DNA from: Glycomyces fuscus
GTDB lineage: Bacteria > Actinomycetota > Actinomycetes > Streptosporangiales > Streptosporangiaceae
Length of the DNA: 64,000 nt
Reading direction: 5' to 3'
NCBI GenBank assembly: GCA_002529455.1
Contig: NYMS01000043.1
Location: forward strand, 57,049 to 121,048
Position numbers and translations under genes: made by a program. The notes under the pieces are model-generated. The model did not search any database. It was not told the DNA's origin and saw nothing but the letters and a program-made list of their open reading frames with translations. Every line of letters starts with the position of its first letter. The stretch's first letter is position 1. Of this stretch, positions 39,390-53,772 are shown piece after piece.

Positions 39390-40838
39390 ATGGGACTGTT
39401 CACCACTGCCGCGCAGATGAGGGCGATTCCCCGGTCCCCGCGCTTCGCCAACGGAGGGGTCTCCTTCTGGTTCCGGGAGACCGGGCTCCCCGAGCGCCGC
39501 GCGGCCCTGCCCGGCACCGCCGACTACGACGTCTGCGTGGTCGGGGCCGGGTACACGGGCCTGTGGACCGCCTACTACCTCAAGAAGGAGCAGCCGGACC
39601 TGCGCGTGGCGGTGGTCGAACGCGAGTTCGCCGGGTTCGGCGCCTCGGGCCGCAACGGAGGGTGGCTGTCCGCGGAGTTCGCGGGCTCCCGCGAGCGCTA
39701 CGCGCAGTCACACGGCAAGGCCGCGATGGTCGCCCTGCAGCGGGCGATGATGGACACCGTCACCGAGGTGGTCTCGGTCACCGAGGCCGAGGGCGTCGAC
39801 GCCGACGTCGTCCGCGGCGGCATGCGCCTGGTGGCCACCAACGCCGCCCAGCGCGAGCGCCTGGCCGAGGACATCGAGTACCTCCAGGAGTGGGGCTACT
39901 GGCCCGACGACATCCACCTGCTGGACGGTGAGCGCGACCCCCGGCTCTCGGTGTCCGGCGCCGTCGCCTGCGCCTACTCCCCGCACGCCGCCCGCGTGCA
40001 GCCCGCCAAACTGGTCACCGGCCTGGCCCGGGTGGTGGAGGACCTGGGCGTGGCAGTCTTCGAGGGCACCGCCGTGGAGGAGATCCGCCCCCGCCAGGGC
40101 GCGTCCCGTCCGGCGGTCGTCACCGAGCACGGCACCGTCTACGCCGACCACGTCGTGCGCGCCACCGAGGGCTTCACCTCCACCCTGCGCGGCCAGCGCC
40201 GCGACTGGCAGCCGGTGAACTCCTCGATGATCGTCACCGAGCCCGTCCCCGCGCAGCTGTGGGAGAAGATCGGCTGGGAGGGCCGGGAGCTCCTGGGCGA
40301 CACCGCCCACTCCCACGTCTACGCCCAGCGCACGGCCGACGACCGCATCGCCATCGGCGGGCGCGGCGTCCCCCACCGCTTCGGCTCGGTCCAGGACGAC
40401 GAGGGGGCCACCCAGCCGCAGGCCATCGCCGAACTGTGGCAGGCGCTGGTGCGCATGTTCCCCGACGTGGCCGACGTGCCGGTCGAGCACGCCTGGTCCG
40501 GTGTGCTGGGGGTGCCGCGCGACTGGCGCCCCACCGTGCACCTGGACACCGACACCGGCCTGGGCTGGGCGGGCGGCTACGCGGGCAGCGGCGTGGCCGC
40601 CAGCAACCTGGCCGGGCGCACCCTGCGCGACCTGATCCTGCGCCGCGAGACCGACCTGACCCGCCTGCCGTGGGTGGGCCACCGCGTCCGCGGCTGGGAG
40701 CCCGAGCCCCTGCGCTGGGTGGGAACCCAGGTCATCCACGGCCTGTACCGGAGCGCCGACCGCCGCGAGTCGCGGACCGAGGACAAGGCCCACACCTCGC
40801 GCCTCGCCGGCATCGCCTCCCGCATCTCGGGCCGCTGA
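39390..40838 (+). CDS. FAD-dependent amine oxidase of the DAO/PuuB type
   Basis: A 482-residue flavoprotein of the D-amino-acid-oxidase superfamily. The Rossmann motif VVGAGYTGLWTAYYL is at about residues 50-64, GFGASGRNGGWLS follows, and the C-terminal FAD segment is GWAGGYAGSGVAASNLAGRT. The closest well-known type is gamma-glutamylputrescine oxidase (PuuB). The ATG at 39390 follows a GGGGGGAA purine run; an ATG at 39386 is out of frame. With the class III aminotransferase it may degrade a polyamine or similar amine, producing an aldehyde and hydrogen peroxide. Specificity is inferred from context only. Confidence 0.82.
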   Translation: MGLFTTAAQMRAIPRSPRFANGGVSFWFRETGLPERRAALPGTADYDVCVVGAGYTGLWTAYYLKKEQPDLRVAVVEREFAGFGASGRNGGWLSAEFAGSRERYAQSHGKAAMVALQRAMMDTVTEVVSVTEAEGVDADVVRGGMRLVATNAAQRERLAEDIEYLQEWGYWPDDIHLLDGERDPRLSVSGAVACAYSPHAARVQPAKLVTGLARVVEDLGVAVFEGTAVEEIRPRQGASRPAVVTEHGTVYADHVVRATEGFTSTLRGQRRDWQPVNSSMIVTEPVPAQLWEKIGWEGRELLGDTAHSHVYAQRTADDRIAIGGRGVPHRFGSVQDDEGATQPQAIAELWQALVRMFPDVADVPVEHAWSGVLGVPRDWRPTVHLDTDTGLGWAGGYAGSGVAASNLAGRTLRDLILRRETDLTRLPWVGHRVRGWEPEPLRWVGTQVIHGLYRSADRRESRTEDKAHTSRLAGIASRISGR

Positions 40839-40960
40839 CGCGGGAGCGCCCCGGGGGAGTGCCCGCCGACCGGGTCCCCGGGTGTCCGGCCGGGCTCCGC
40901 CGGGTGTTCCGCCGCGGGTGAGACCCCTCCCACACCGACGGGGTCCCCGTCGAATCTGGT

Positions 40961-41002
40961 TGCATAAATTTACACGTGAGTGCATGATAGTTCAGTCGAA
41001 CT
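40961..41002 (+). promoter_or_regulatory. Probable ArgR operator region before argC
   Basis: An AT-rich island just before argC contains TGCAT at 40961 and again at 40981, 20 bases apart, with TAAATTTACA between them. The inverted repeat AGTTC-AGTC-GAACT follows at 40989-41002. ArgR hexamers bind paired AT-rich boxes of this kind, and argR is in this operon. Confidence 0.55.
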
Positions 41003-41004
41003 GA

Positions 41005-42048
<1,044 letters not shown>

Positions 42049-42060
42049 GAAGGCAGCACC

Positions 42061-42842
42061 GTGAGTGTCACCGCACCCCGGGGCTTCCGCGCCGCCGGAG
42101 TCGCCGCCGGGCTCAAGGGCGGCGGCGCCCGGGACGTCGCCGTGGTCGTCAACGACGGCCCCTCCCGGGCCGCCGGAGCCGTCTTCACCGGCGCCGAGGA
42201 CAGGGCCGCCCCCGTCCTGTGGTCCCAGCAGGTCCTCTCCGGCGGGCGGGTGCGCGCCGCCGTCATCGACTCCGGCGGGGCCAACGCGGGCACCGGGCCC
42301 CCCGGTTTCCAGGACGTCCACGCCGCGGCCGAGCACACCGCGGGCCTCCTCGACGACTCCGCCGCCGAGGTCGTGCTCTGCTCCACCGGCCCCGTGGGCG
42401 CGCGCACCGACTCCGGCGCCCTGCGCGGGGGCGTCACCTCCGCCCTGGCCCAGGCCTCGCGCGGCGGCGGGCTGGACGCCGCCGACGCCATCCGCACCAC
42501 CGACACCGTCGCCAAGATCGCCTTCCGGCGCGGCGGCGGCTACACCGTCGGCGCCATGGCCAAGGGCCCGGACGCCTCCGTGTCCACGGCGCTGTGCGTG
42601 CTCACCACCGACGCCGACGTCACCGCCGACCAGTGCCAACGCCTGCTGGCCACCGCCGTCGAGGCGTCCCTCGACCCCCTGACCGCCACCAACGACACCG
42701 TGCTGCTCATGGCCAGCGGAGCCAGCGGCACGTCCCCCCGCGAGGACGACCTCGCCGCACTGATCACCGAGGTGCTGGCCGAGCTGGCCACCCAGCTGCG
42801 CGCCGACACCCCCGCCACCGACCACGACCGGACCCAGAACTC

Positions 42843-42846
<4 letters not shown>
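42061..42846 (+). CDS. argJ: Short, eroded ArgJ (ornithine acetyltransferase-like)
   Basis: The first 260 residues align with ArgJ, which recycles acetyl from acetylornithine to glutamate: [44 protein letters not shown] and [14 protein letters not shown] are recognisable. However, the protein has 261 residues instead of about 390-400. It lacks the C-terminal portion that carries the HGxDPNWGR region. The self-cleavage site, usually a GMxxPxxATM-like motif, reads [10 protein letters not shown], keeping only the Thr (T176); NACTG is NAGTG, and the residues before TNDTV are shortened. argB overlaps the stop, so no room remains for the missing part. It is probably inactive or has another role. 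Confidence 0.8.
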
Positions 42847-48081
<5,235 letters not shown>

Positions 48082-48098
48082 TCCCCGCGCGACCCCCA

Positions 48099-48135
48099 CG
48101 GGCGCGCCGGCCCCGCACCGGGGCCGGCGCGCCCG
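48099..48135 (+). terminator. Strong terminator-like hairpin after argH
   Basis: A perfect 17-bp stem (48099-48115 with 48119-48135) with a three-base loop begins 18 bases after the argH stop and closes the arginine cluster. Confidence 0.8.
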
Positions 48136-48379
48136 TACGCGTTCGGACCCCCTCCGGGACCGCCTCCCGGCCCTCGCACCCGCGTCGCGCCCATTTTGGG
48201 ATTCGCCCGGCACCCGCGGTGAGAGTGCGGTAACGTCCTGAGTCTGCGGGCACCAGGCGTGGTCTGCCCTGTGCGAACCGTGACGATCTCCTCGGTGCAC
48301 GGCCCCCCGGCGCATCCGCGCGTCGTGCGGTGCGACCACGCCCGACAGGCGCCCGCGACCAGTCCGTGGGAGGAACGCA

Positions 48380-50872
48380 ATGGGGAACAAGGGAGGCACC
48401 GGCCGCAGCGCCATCAGGGCTCAGATCAACAAGATCGTGCTGATCCCCAGCATCACCTTCCTGGCGCTGTTCGTCGTCCTCAGCACGGCCGTACTCGCCC
48501 AGGCGGTGTCGCTGCGGTCCTCGGTGGGCGACGGCCGCGCCGGGATCCAGCTCGCCGCCGCGCTCACCCTCCTCCAGGAGGAGCGCCGCCTGAGCGCCGA
48601 GTACCTCGCCGCCCCCGCGGAGGAGGGCCGCGCTGCCCTGGCCGAGGCGGCCTCGCGCACCGACGAGGCGCTCGCCCCCGTCCACGATCTGCGCAGCACC
48701 ATCGGCGACCCGGACGACCCGGTGACCGCGCCCCTCACCGAGGACTTCTTCGCCTCCCTGTCCGCGGTGGTGGAGCTGCGCGCCCAGAACCTCGCCGAGC
48801 CCGGCCCGCCCCAGGACGCCCTCACCGTCTACACCACCGCGATCGGGCAGGGCATCCGCCTCTACGCCGGAACCGCGCGCTCCCTCGACAACGGCCCCGC
48901 CACCGCCGAGGCCGCCGCCGCCACCGACCTGATGTGGGCCCAGGAGAGCTTCAGCCACGCGGACGCCCTCATCGGCGCCGTGGTCGCCGAGGACTCCCTC
49001 GACCGCTTCCAGCAGACACAGGTCGCCGCGCTCACCACCGACGCCCGCCACCGGGTCGCCACGGCCCCTCCCGGACCCGCCGCCGACGACCGCGACCCCC
49101 CCGCCCTGACCGCCCTCGCCGAGAGCCGTCCCTGGCGGGACGCCCTGGCCATCGCCGACACCCTCGCCGCGCACGAGGCCGCGGTCAGCGTGGACGCCCT
49201 CACCGGCGAGCAGGTCCGCGACCCCGCGCCGCCCGACGGGCTCGACGGCTGGCGCGAGGCCGCCGACCAGGTCAACGCCGACCTGGCCGACATCACCGCC
49301 GCGCGCGCCGAAGCCGTCGTCACCGCCACCGAGGAGGCCAGTTCCTGGATACTCACCCTCGCCGTGGGCGGCAGCATCATCTCCCTGTTCGCGGGCACCC
49401 TCGCCTACGGTGTGGCCGCCCGCTCCGCCGGACGCCTCACCTACCGGCTCGCCCGGCTGCGCGCCGACACCCTGGGCAGCGCGCGCAGCGACCTGCCCCG
49501 CATCGTGCGCCGCCTGGAGACGGGGGAGCAGGTGGACCTCGACACCGAGATGAAACAGCTCGACCACGGTGACGACGAGGTCGGACAGGTCGCCGACGCC
49601 TTCAACATCGCCCAGCGCACCGCCGTCGCCGCCGCGGTCAAGCAGGCCGACATCCGCGCGGGCGTCAACCGGGTCTTCCTGGGCATCGCCCACCGCCACC
49701 AGTCCCTCCTGCAGCGCCAGCTCCAGCTGCTGGACCGGGTCGAGCGCGAGGAGGAGGACCCCGACCTGCTGGAGAGCCTCTTCCAGCTCGACCACCTGGC
49801 CACCCGGGGCCGCCGCCACGCCGAGAACCTCATCATCCTGGGCGGCGCCCAGCCCGGCCGCCGCTGGCGCCACCCCGTCCCGCTCGTGGACATCCTGCGC
49901 GGCGCCATCTCCGAGACCGAGGAGTACACCAGGGTCCGGCTGACCTCCGTCCCCGACCTGTCGCTGTCCGGCACCGCCGTGGCCGACGTCATCCACATGC
50001 TCGCCGAGCTGGTCGAGAACGCCACCGCCTACTCGCCGCCGCACACCCAGGTCACCATCGCCACCGAGTCCGTACCCAAGGGCGTGGCCGTGGAGATCGA
50101 GGACCGGGGCCTGGGCATGACGGAGGAGGTCCTGACCGGCTCCAACCGGACCCTCAGCGAGGCGCCCGAGTTCGACGTCATGACCTCCGACGGGGACTCG
50201 CGCCTGGGCCTGTTCGTCGTCGCCCGCCTCGCGGCCAAGCACGACATCCGGGTGCAGCTGCGGCACTCGCCCTACGGCGGCACCCGGGCCGTGGTGCTCA
50301 TCCCCGGCGCCCTGGTCGCCTCCTCCTCCAACGCTCCGGAACGACCCCGCGTCGCCGTCCGCCAGGGCGCCCACCCGGCGCCGCGGGAGTCGTCCGAACA
50401 GCAGCACAGCGACCTGCTCACCGCGCAGGACGCCCCCCACCGGACCCGGCCCGTCCTGCGCCCGGTCCCCCGTGACGGCGACGGCGGACGCCCGGCCCGC
50501 GGAACGCCCCTGCTGCGCCGGGTACCCCCGCCCGCCCCCGACCCCGAACCCGCCGACGCGGCCCCCGGGACCGAAACCGGTCCCGACCGGGTCGGCGCCG
50601 GACCCGACCGCCCCGGACTCCCCCGACGCAGGCGGCAGGCCAGTATCGCCCCCCAGCTCAGAGCCGCGGACCTGCCGGGGCGCGAGGAACCCGACCCCCC
50701 GGGCTCACCGCAGCGCAGCCCCGAACAGGCACGGCGGATGATGGACGCCTTCAGTACCGGGACCCGGCTCGGCCGGGCCGCGGACATCGGGGCCGACGCT
50801 GACGGGCGTGAACACAGCAGTGACGGTCAGGTCGGTGCGAGCACCGACGATCACACGGGAGAGAGCGACTGA
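48380..50872 (+). CDS. Conservon sensor kinase (CvnA type) with NIT-like sensor domain
   Basis: An 830-residue membrane kinase that begins a conservon. Helix 1 is at about 19-41 and helix 2 at about 322-345; the roughly 280 residues between them resemble the nitrate/nitrite-sensing (NIT) type extracytoplasmic domain. A HAMP-like linker and a dimerisation helix (QLDHLATRGRRHAENLIILG) follow, then the HATPase domain with LAELVENATAYSPP, EIEDRGLGM and SRLGLFVVARLAAKH. The last 170 residues are Pro- and Arg-rich. The ATG has GGAGG upstream. These kinases control a small GTPase rather than a classic response regulator. Confidence 0.87.
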   Translation: MGNKGGTGRSAIRAQINKIVLIPSITFLALFVVLSTAVLAQAVSLRSSVGDGRAGIQLAAALTLLQEERRLSAEYLAAPAEEGRAALAEAASRTDEALAPVHDLRSTIGDPDDPVTAPLTEDFFASLSAVVELRAQNLAEPGPPQDALTVYTTAIGQGIRLYAGTARSLDNGPATAEAAAATDLMWAQESFSHADALIGAVVAEDSLDRFQQTQVAALTTDARHRVATAPPGPAADDRDPPALTALAESRPWRDALAIADTLAAHEAAVSVDALTGEQVRDPAPPDGLDGWREAADQVNADLADITAARAEAVVTATEEASSWILTLAVGGSIISLFAGTLAYGVAARSAGRLTYRLARLRADTLGSARSDLPRIVRRLETGEQVDLDTEMKQLDHGDDEVGQVADAFNIAQRTAVAAAVKQADIRAGVNRVFLGIAHRHQSLLQRQLQLLDRVEREEEDPDLLESLFQLDHLATRGRRHAENLIILGGAQPGRRWRHPVPLVDILRGAISETEEYTRVRLTSVPDLSLSGTAVADVIHMLAELVENATAYSPPHTQVTIATESVPKGVAVEIEDRGLGMTEEVLTGSNRTLSEAPEFDVMTSDGDSRLGLFVVARLAAKHDIRVQLRHSPYGGTRAVVLIPGALVASSSNAPERPRVAVRQGAHPAPRESSEQQHSDLLTAQDAPHRTRPVLRPVPRDGDGGRPARGTPLLRRVPPPAPDPEPADAAPGTETGPDRVGAGPDRPGLPRRRRQASIAPQLRAADLPGREEPDPPGSPQRSPEQARRMMDAFSTGTRLGRAADIGADADGREHSSDGQVGASTDDHTGESD

Positions 50873-50873
50873 C

Positions 50874-51308
50874 ATGGTGGGCAAGAGCAAGGCCGCGGAC
50901 AACCTGGACTGGCTCCTGGACGACCTGGTCGACCGCGTTGTCGGAGCCGAACACGCGATCGTGCTGTCGGCCGACGGACTGCTGCTCGGGGGCTCGCGTG
51001 GGCTGGCCTCTGAGGACGCCGAGCACCTGTCGGCCCTGGCGTCGGCGTTCCAGAGCCTGGCGCGCGGGACGGGCCGCCACTTCGGCGGCGGCGACGTCCG
51101 CCAGACCGTGGTGGAGATGGAGCACTCCTACCTCTTCGTCACCGCGGCGGGCGCGGGGGCGTGCCTGGCGGTGCTGGCCGGCGAGGACGCCGACGTCGGA
51201 CTGGTCGCCTACGAGATGAACCTGCGGGTCAAGCGGGTGGGCCAGTTCCTCACCGCCGCGCCGCGCAGGCCGGGCCACCTCACCGTCACGGGGAGCGCCG
51301 GTTCATGA
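50874..51308 (+). CDS. Roadblock/LC7 domain protein (CvnB type)
   Basis: A 144-residue roadblock/LC7 protein, the probable GTPase-activating or regulatory partner of the conservon GTPase, similar to MglB. The start LDWLLDDLVDRVVGAEHAIV and SADGLLLGGSRGL are typical of the group. The ATG lies one base after the kinase stop, with GGGAGAGAG upstream; the stop overlaps the DUF742 gene start. Part of a coupled four-gene unit. Confidence 0.9.
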   Translation: MVGKSKAADNLDWLLDDLVDRVVGAEHAIVLSADGLLLGGSRGLASEDAEHLSALASAFQSLARGTGRHFGGGDVRQTVVEMEHSYLFVTAAGAGACLAVLAGEDADVGLVAYEMNLRVKRVGQFLTAAPRRPGHLTVTGSAGS

Positions 51309-51799
51309 GCACCTCCGGAGAGCGGCCCGGAGTGCCACCGGCCGGTCCCGCCGCCCTGGACGAGGCGGCGCAACCGCTGTCCGGCCACCGGGCGCCGACC
51401 TGGTACGGGGGCCGCGGGCACCCGACGTCCGAGGGCCCCTCCGCGGGGATCGTGCTCGGCGACGCCCCCACGGGCCAGCTCGTGCGCCCGTACACCATGA
51501 CGGGGGGCCGTACCCGGCCCCGCAGCGGCCCGCGCCTGGACCTGGTCACCATCGTGGTCGCCGCCGCGGACCGCGGGGACCGGGAGGGGGAACCCGAACA
51601 GCAGGCCATCCTGCGCCTGTGCCGCAGACCAATATCGGTGGCCGAGATATCCGCTCGGCTCGACATCCCCCTGACCGTCGTCAGGGTGCTCCTGGGTGAC
51701 CTCCTCGCCGACGGCGACGTGCGCACCCGGGCGCCCATGACCCAGCTTCCCGAGAAGAAAGTACTTCAGGCGGTACTTGATGGCATCCGCAGACTCTGA
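51305..51799 (+). CDS. DUF742 protein (CvnC type)
   Basis: A 164-residue protein. Residues of about 55-164 form the DUF742 domain with LVRPYTMTGGRTRP, RRPISVAEISARLDIPLTVV and the C-terminal LPEKKVLQAVLDGIRRL, a winged-helix-like fold. The first 50 residues are disordered. The start overlaps the previous stop, and the end overlaps the GTPase gene by 20 bases. It is a constant conservon member of unknown biochemical role. Confidence 0.9.
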   Translation: MSTSGERPGVPPAGPAALDEAAQPLSGHRAPTWYGGRGHPTSEGPSAGIVLGDAPTGQLVRPYTMTGGRTRPRSGPRLDLVTIVVAAADRGDREGEPEQQAILRLCRRPISVAEISARLDIPLTVVRVLLGDLLADGDVRTRAPMTQLPEKKVLQAVLDGIRRL

Positions 51800-52376
51800 G
51801 ACCAGGCCGCAGGAGGCGATCCCCCAGGCGGTCAAGATCATCGTGGCGGGGGGATTCGGCGCGGGCAAGACCACACTGGTCGGCTCCGTCAGCGAGATCG
51901 CCCCGCTGAGCACGGAGGAGGTGATGACCGAGGCCAGCTACGGCGTGGACGATCTGGGGGGAGTGGAGGACAAGACCACCACCACGGTCGCCCTGGACTT
52001 CGGCCGCATCACCATCAACCCCGACATCGTCCTGTACCTGTTCGGCACCCCCGGACAGGACCGTTTCTGGTTCATGTGGAACGAGCTGTCCCAGGGGGCG
52101 TTGGGCGCGGTCGTGCTGGCCGACACCCGCCGTCTGGACACCTGTTTCCACGCCGTGGACTTCTTCGAGCGCCGCGGGGTGCCGTTCGTGGTCGCGGTGA
52201 ACCGCTTCGAGGGCTCCACCGCCTACCGTCGGGAGGAGGTCCGCGAGGCGCTGGACATCTCCTCCGAGGTGCCGATCGTCATGGCCGACGCCCGCGAGCG
52301 CGACTCGTGCAAGGAGGTGCTGGTGGAGCTGGTCACCCACGTGATCCGGGGCCGGAGCCCCGTCATGAGCGGGTGA
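51780..52376 (+). CDS. Conservon small GTPase (CvnD type)
   Basis: A 198-residue Ras-like GTPase of the conservon/MglA-related group. The P-loop is GGFGAGKTT (24-32), switch 2 has LFGTPGQDRFWFMW, and the G4 position is AVNRFEG rather than NKxD, which is usual in this group. The ATG at 51780 overlaps DUF742; a TTG lies one codon upstream. It is the output of the kinase-roadblock-DUF742 complex, but its downstream target is unknown. Confidence 0.9.
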   Translation: MASADSETRPQEAIPQAVKIIVAGGFGAGKTTLVGSVSEIAPLSTEEVMTEASYGVDDLGGVEDKTTTTVALDFGRITINPDIVLYLFGTPGQDRFWFMWNELSQGALGAVVLADTRRLDTCFHAVDFFERRGVPFVVAVNRFEGSTAYRREEVREALDISSEVPIVMADARERDSCKEVLVELVTHVIRGRSPVMSG

Positions 52377-52532
52377 CACGTACGGGTCGCCGACCCGGGC
52401 ACTCCCTGCGGATTCGATCCGGTATACGTTCGGGGGACACGCCCATGAAACAGGGTGCCGAACGCTACAATGTCGCGGCAGTGACCACCGGCCCCACCGG
52501 GCACCCCATCCGCCTCTCATCTGAATCCTGGT

Positions 52533-53450
52533 ATGCGAAACTCTGACCGACTTCCCCCACGCGAACTGCCCAAGCGGCGCTCCGGCCGCCACCGCAACCC
52601 GCTGTCCTTCGACAACTGGTTCGGCACCCCCGCCCTGATCATGGCGGTCCCGGGCGCGGCCGACCGGGCCAGGGGCGCCGACGGTGAGTCGATCGGTGCC
52701 CGGATGGCCGACCTCGTGCGCGCCTACCGCCCCGAGGTCACCATCCGCTACGGCCACACCGAGGGCGACGAGCAGAGCCTCACCGAGGCCCTCACCGATC
52801 TCAAGGACGCGCAGGGCAGCCCCCTGTCCGCCGTCGTCGTCCCGCTGGTCACCGCACCGCACGCGGGCATGTCCGCCGCGATCGAGGCGGCCGTCGCCCA
52901 GACGGGCACCGACGTGCGCGTCACCGAGGGCCTGGGCCCGCACCCCATGCTCGCCGAGGTGCTGCACCTGCGCCTGGCCGAGTCGGGATACGTGCGCGCC
53001 GACCGCATGCGCCTGATCAGCGTGGTCGCCCGCGACACCACCATGGCGGACGGCATCATCGTCGGGGCCGTGGGCGGCGAGGCCGCTGCCGGGGCCGCCG
53101 GTGTGAGCGCGGTCCTGCTCGCCGCGCGCCTGGGCCTGACCGTGCTGCCCGCCGACCTCGAGAACGAGGCCGCGGTCGAGCAGGTCGTGGGCCAGCTGCG
53201 CCAGGGCGGCTGCAAGCGCCCGGTGATCGCGCCCAGCGCCCTGGGGCCGGAGCTGCCCCGCGAGGAGCTGGAGGCCCTCGCCGCGCGCTTCGGGGCCAGA
53301 CTCGGCGCGCCCCTGGGCGCGGACAGCCTGCTGGGCAAGATCGCCGCCCTGCGCTACGCCGAGGTCCTCAACTCCCTGGGAGTGGAGCAGCCGCCCACGG
53401 TCGACGAACTGCCCGCCCCGGTGGGTTCCCGGCACCGCCCGGAGTCCTGA
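52533..53450 (+). CDS. CbiX/SirB-like protein without the usual metal site
   Basis: A 305-residue protein that looks like two tandem CbiX (sirohydrochlorin chelatase) half-domains: VVVPLVTAPHAGM in the first and PVIAPSALGPELPREEL with GADSLLGKIAALRYAEVLNS in the second. The N-terminal metal-binding HG of the family is replaced, since the strand reads LIMAVPGAADRARG. Chelatase activity is therefore doubtful. No ribosome-binding site precedes the ATG; a TACAAT box lies at 52465-52470, so it may have its own promoter. It lies 156 bases after the conservon GTPase and before a second conservon kinase. The function is unknown. Confidence 0.6.
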   Translation: MRNSDRLPPRELPKRRSGRHRNPLSFDNWFGTPALIMAVPGAADRARGADGESIGARMADLVRAYRPEVTIRYGHTEGDEQSLTEALTDLKDAQGSPLSAVVVPLVTAPHAGMSAAIEAAVAQTGTDVRVTEGLGPHPMLAEVLHLRLAESGYVRADRMRLISVVARDTTMADGIIVGAVGGEAAAGAAGVSAVLLAARLGLTVLPADLENEAAVEQVVGQLRQGGCKRPVIAPSALGPELPREELEALAARFGARLGAPLGADSLLGKIAALRYAEVLNSLGVEQPPTVDELPAPVGSRHRPES

Positions 53451-53536
53451 CGGCGCGCAGCCGCGACCACACGGCCTCCCCGGCGGTGCCCGAGGGCGCG
53501 ACACGCCGTACCCTGGCACAGAACGGTGCGCCTCCC

Positions 53537-53565
53537 GAGGGCCGTCCGCACAGCGGGCGGCCCTC
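53537..53565 (+). terminator. Terminator-like hairpin after the CbiX-like gene
   Basis: A 13-bp stem with one G-T pair (53537-53549 with 53553-53565) and a three-base loop, followed by TT. It separates the first conservon unit from the second. Confidence 0.68.
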
Positions 53566-53772
53566 TTCGTGTGCGCGCGGAGCCCGGACCTGCGGCTTCG
53601 TCCCCCGCGAGCGCCCGGGTAGCACATCCCCCGGAGAGAGGCGTTCAAAGAAAAGACAACTGATAGTGATCGTTTGACAGCATAAAGCAAGGATTTTTCG
53701 ATAGTCTCGGCTCGACCGAAAGCCGCCGGGGCGCCCTACCGCAGCCGGCAACCGCACAGGCTGGAGGGGGCC
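53566..53772 (+). promoter_or_regulatory. AT-rich promoter region of the second conservon kinase
   Basis: The stretch 53640-53715 is strikingly AT-rich. A perfect TTGACA lies at 53674-53679, but the nearest plausible -10 box, TAGTCT at 53702-53707, is 22 bases away, too far for the standard sigma factor. Either the -10 element is degenerate or another sigma or activator is used. Confidence 0.45.

Noticed and set aside
48380..50872. Reading the first conservon kinase as a true nitrate/nitrite sensor
   Set aside because: The outer domain only resembles the NIT type in size and helical pattern; no residues that would define nitrate binding can be named.
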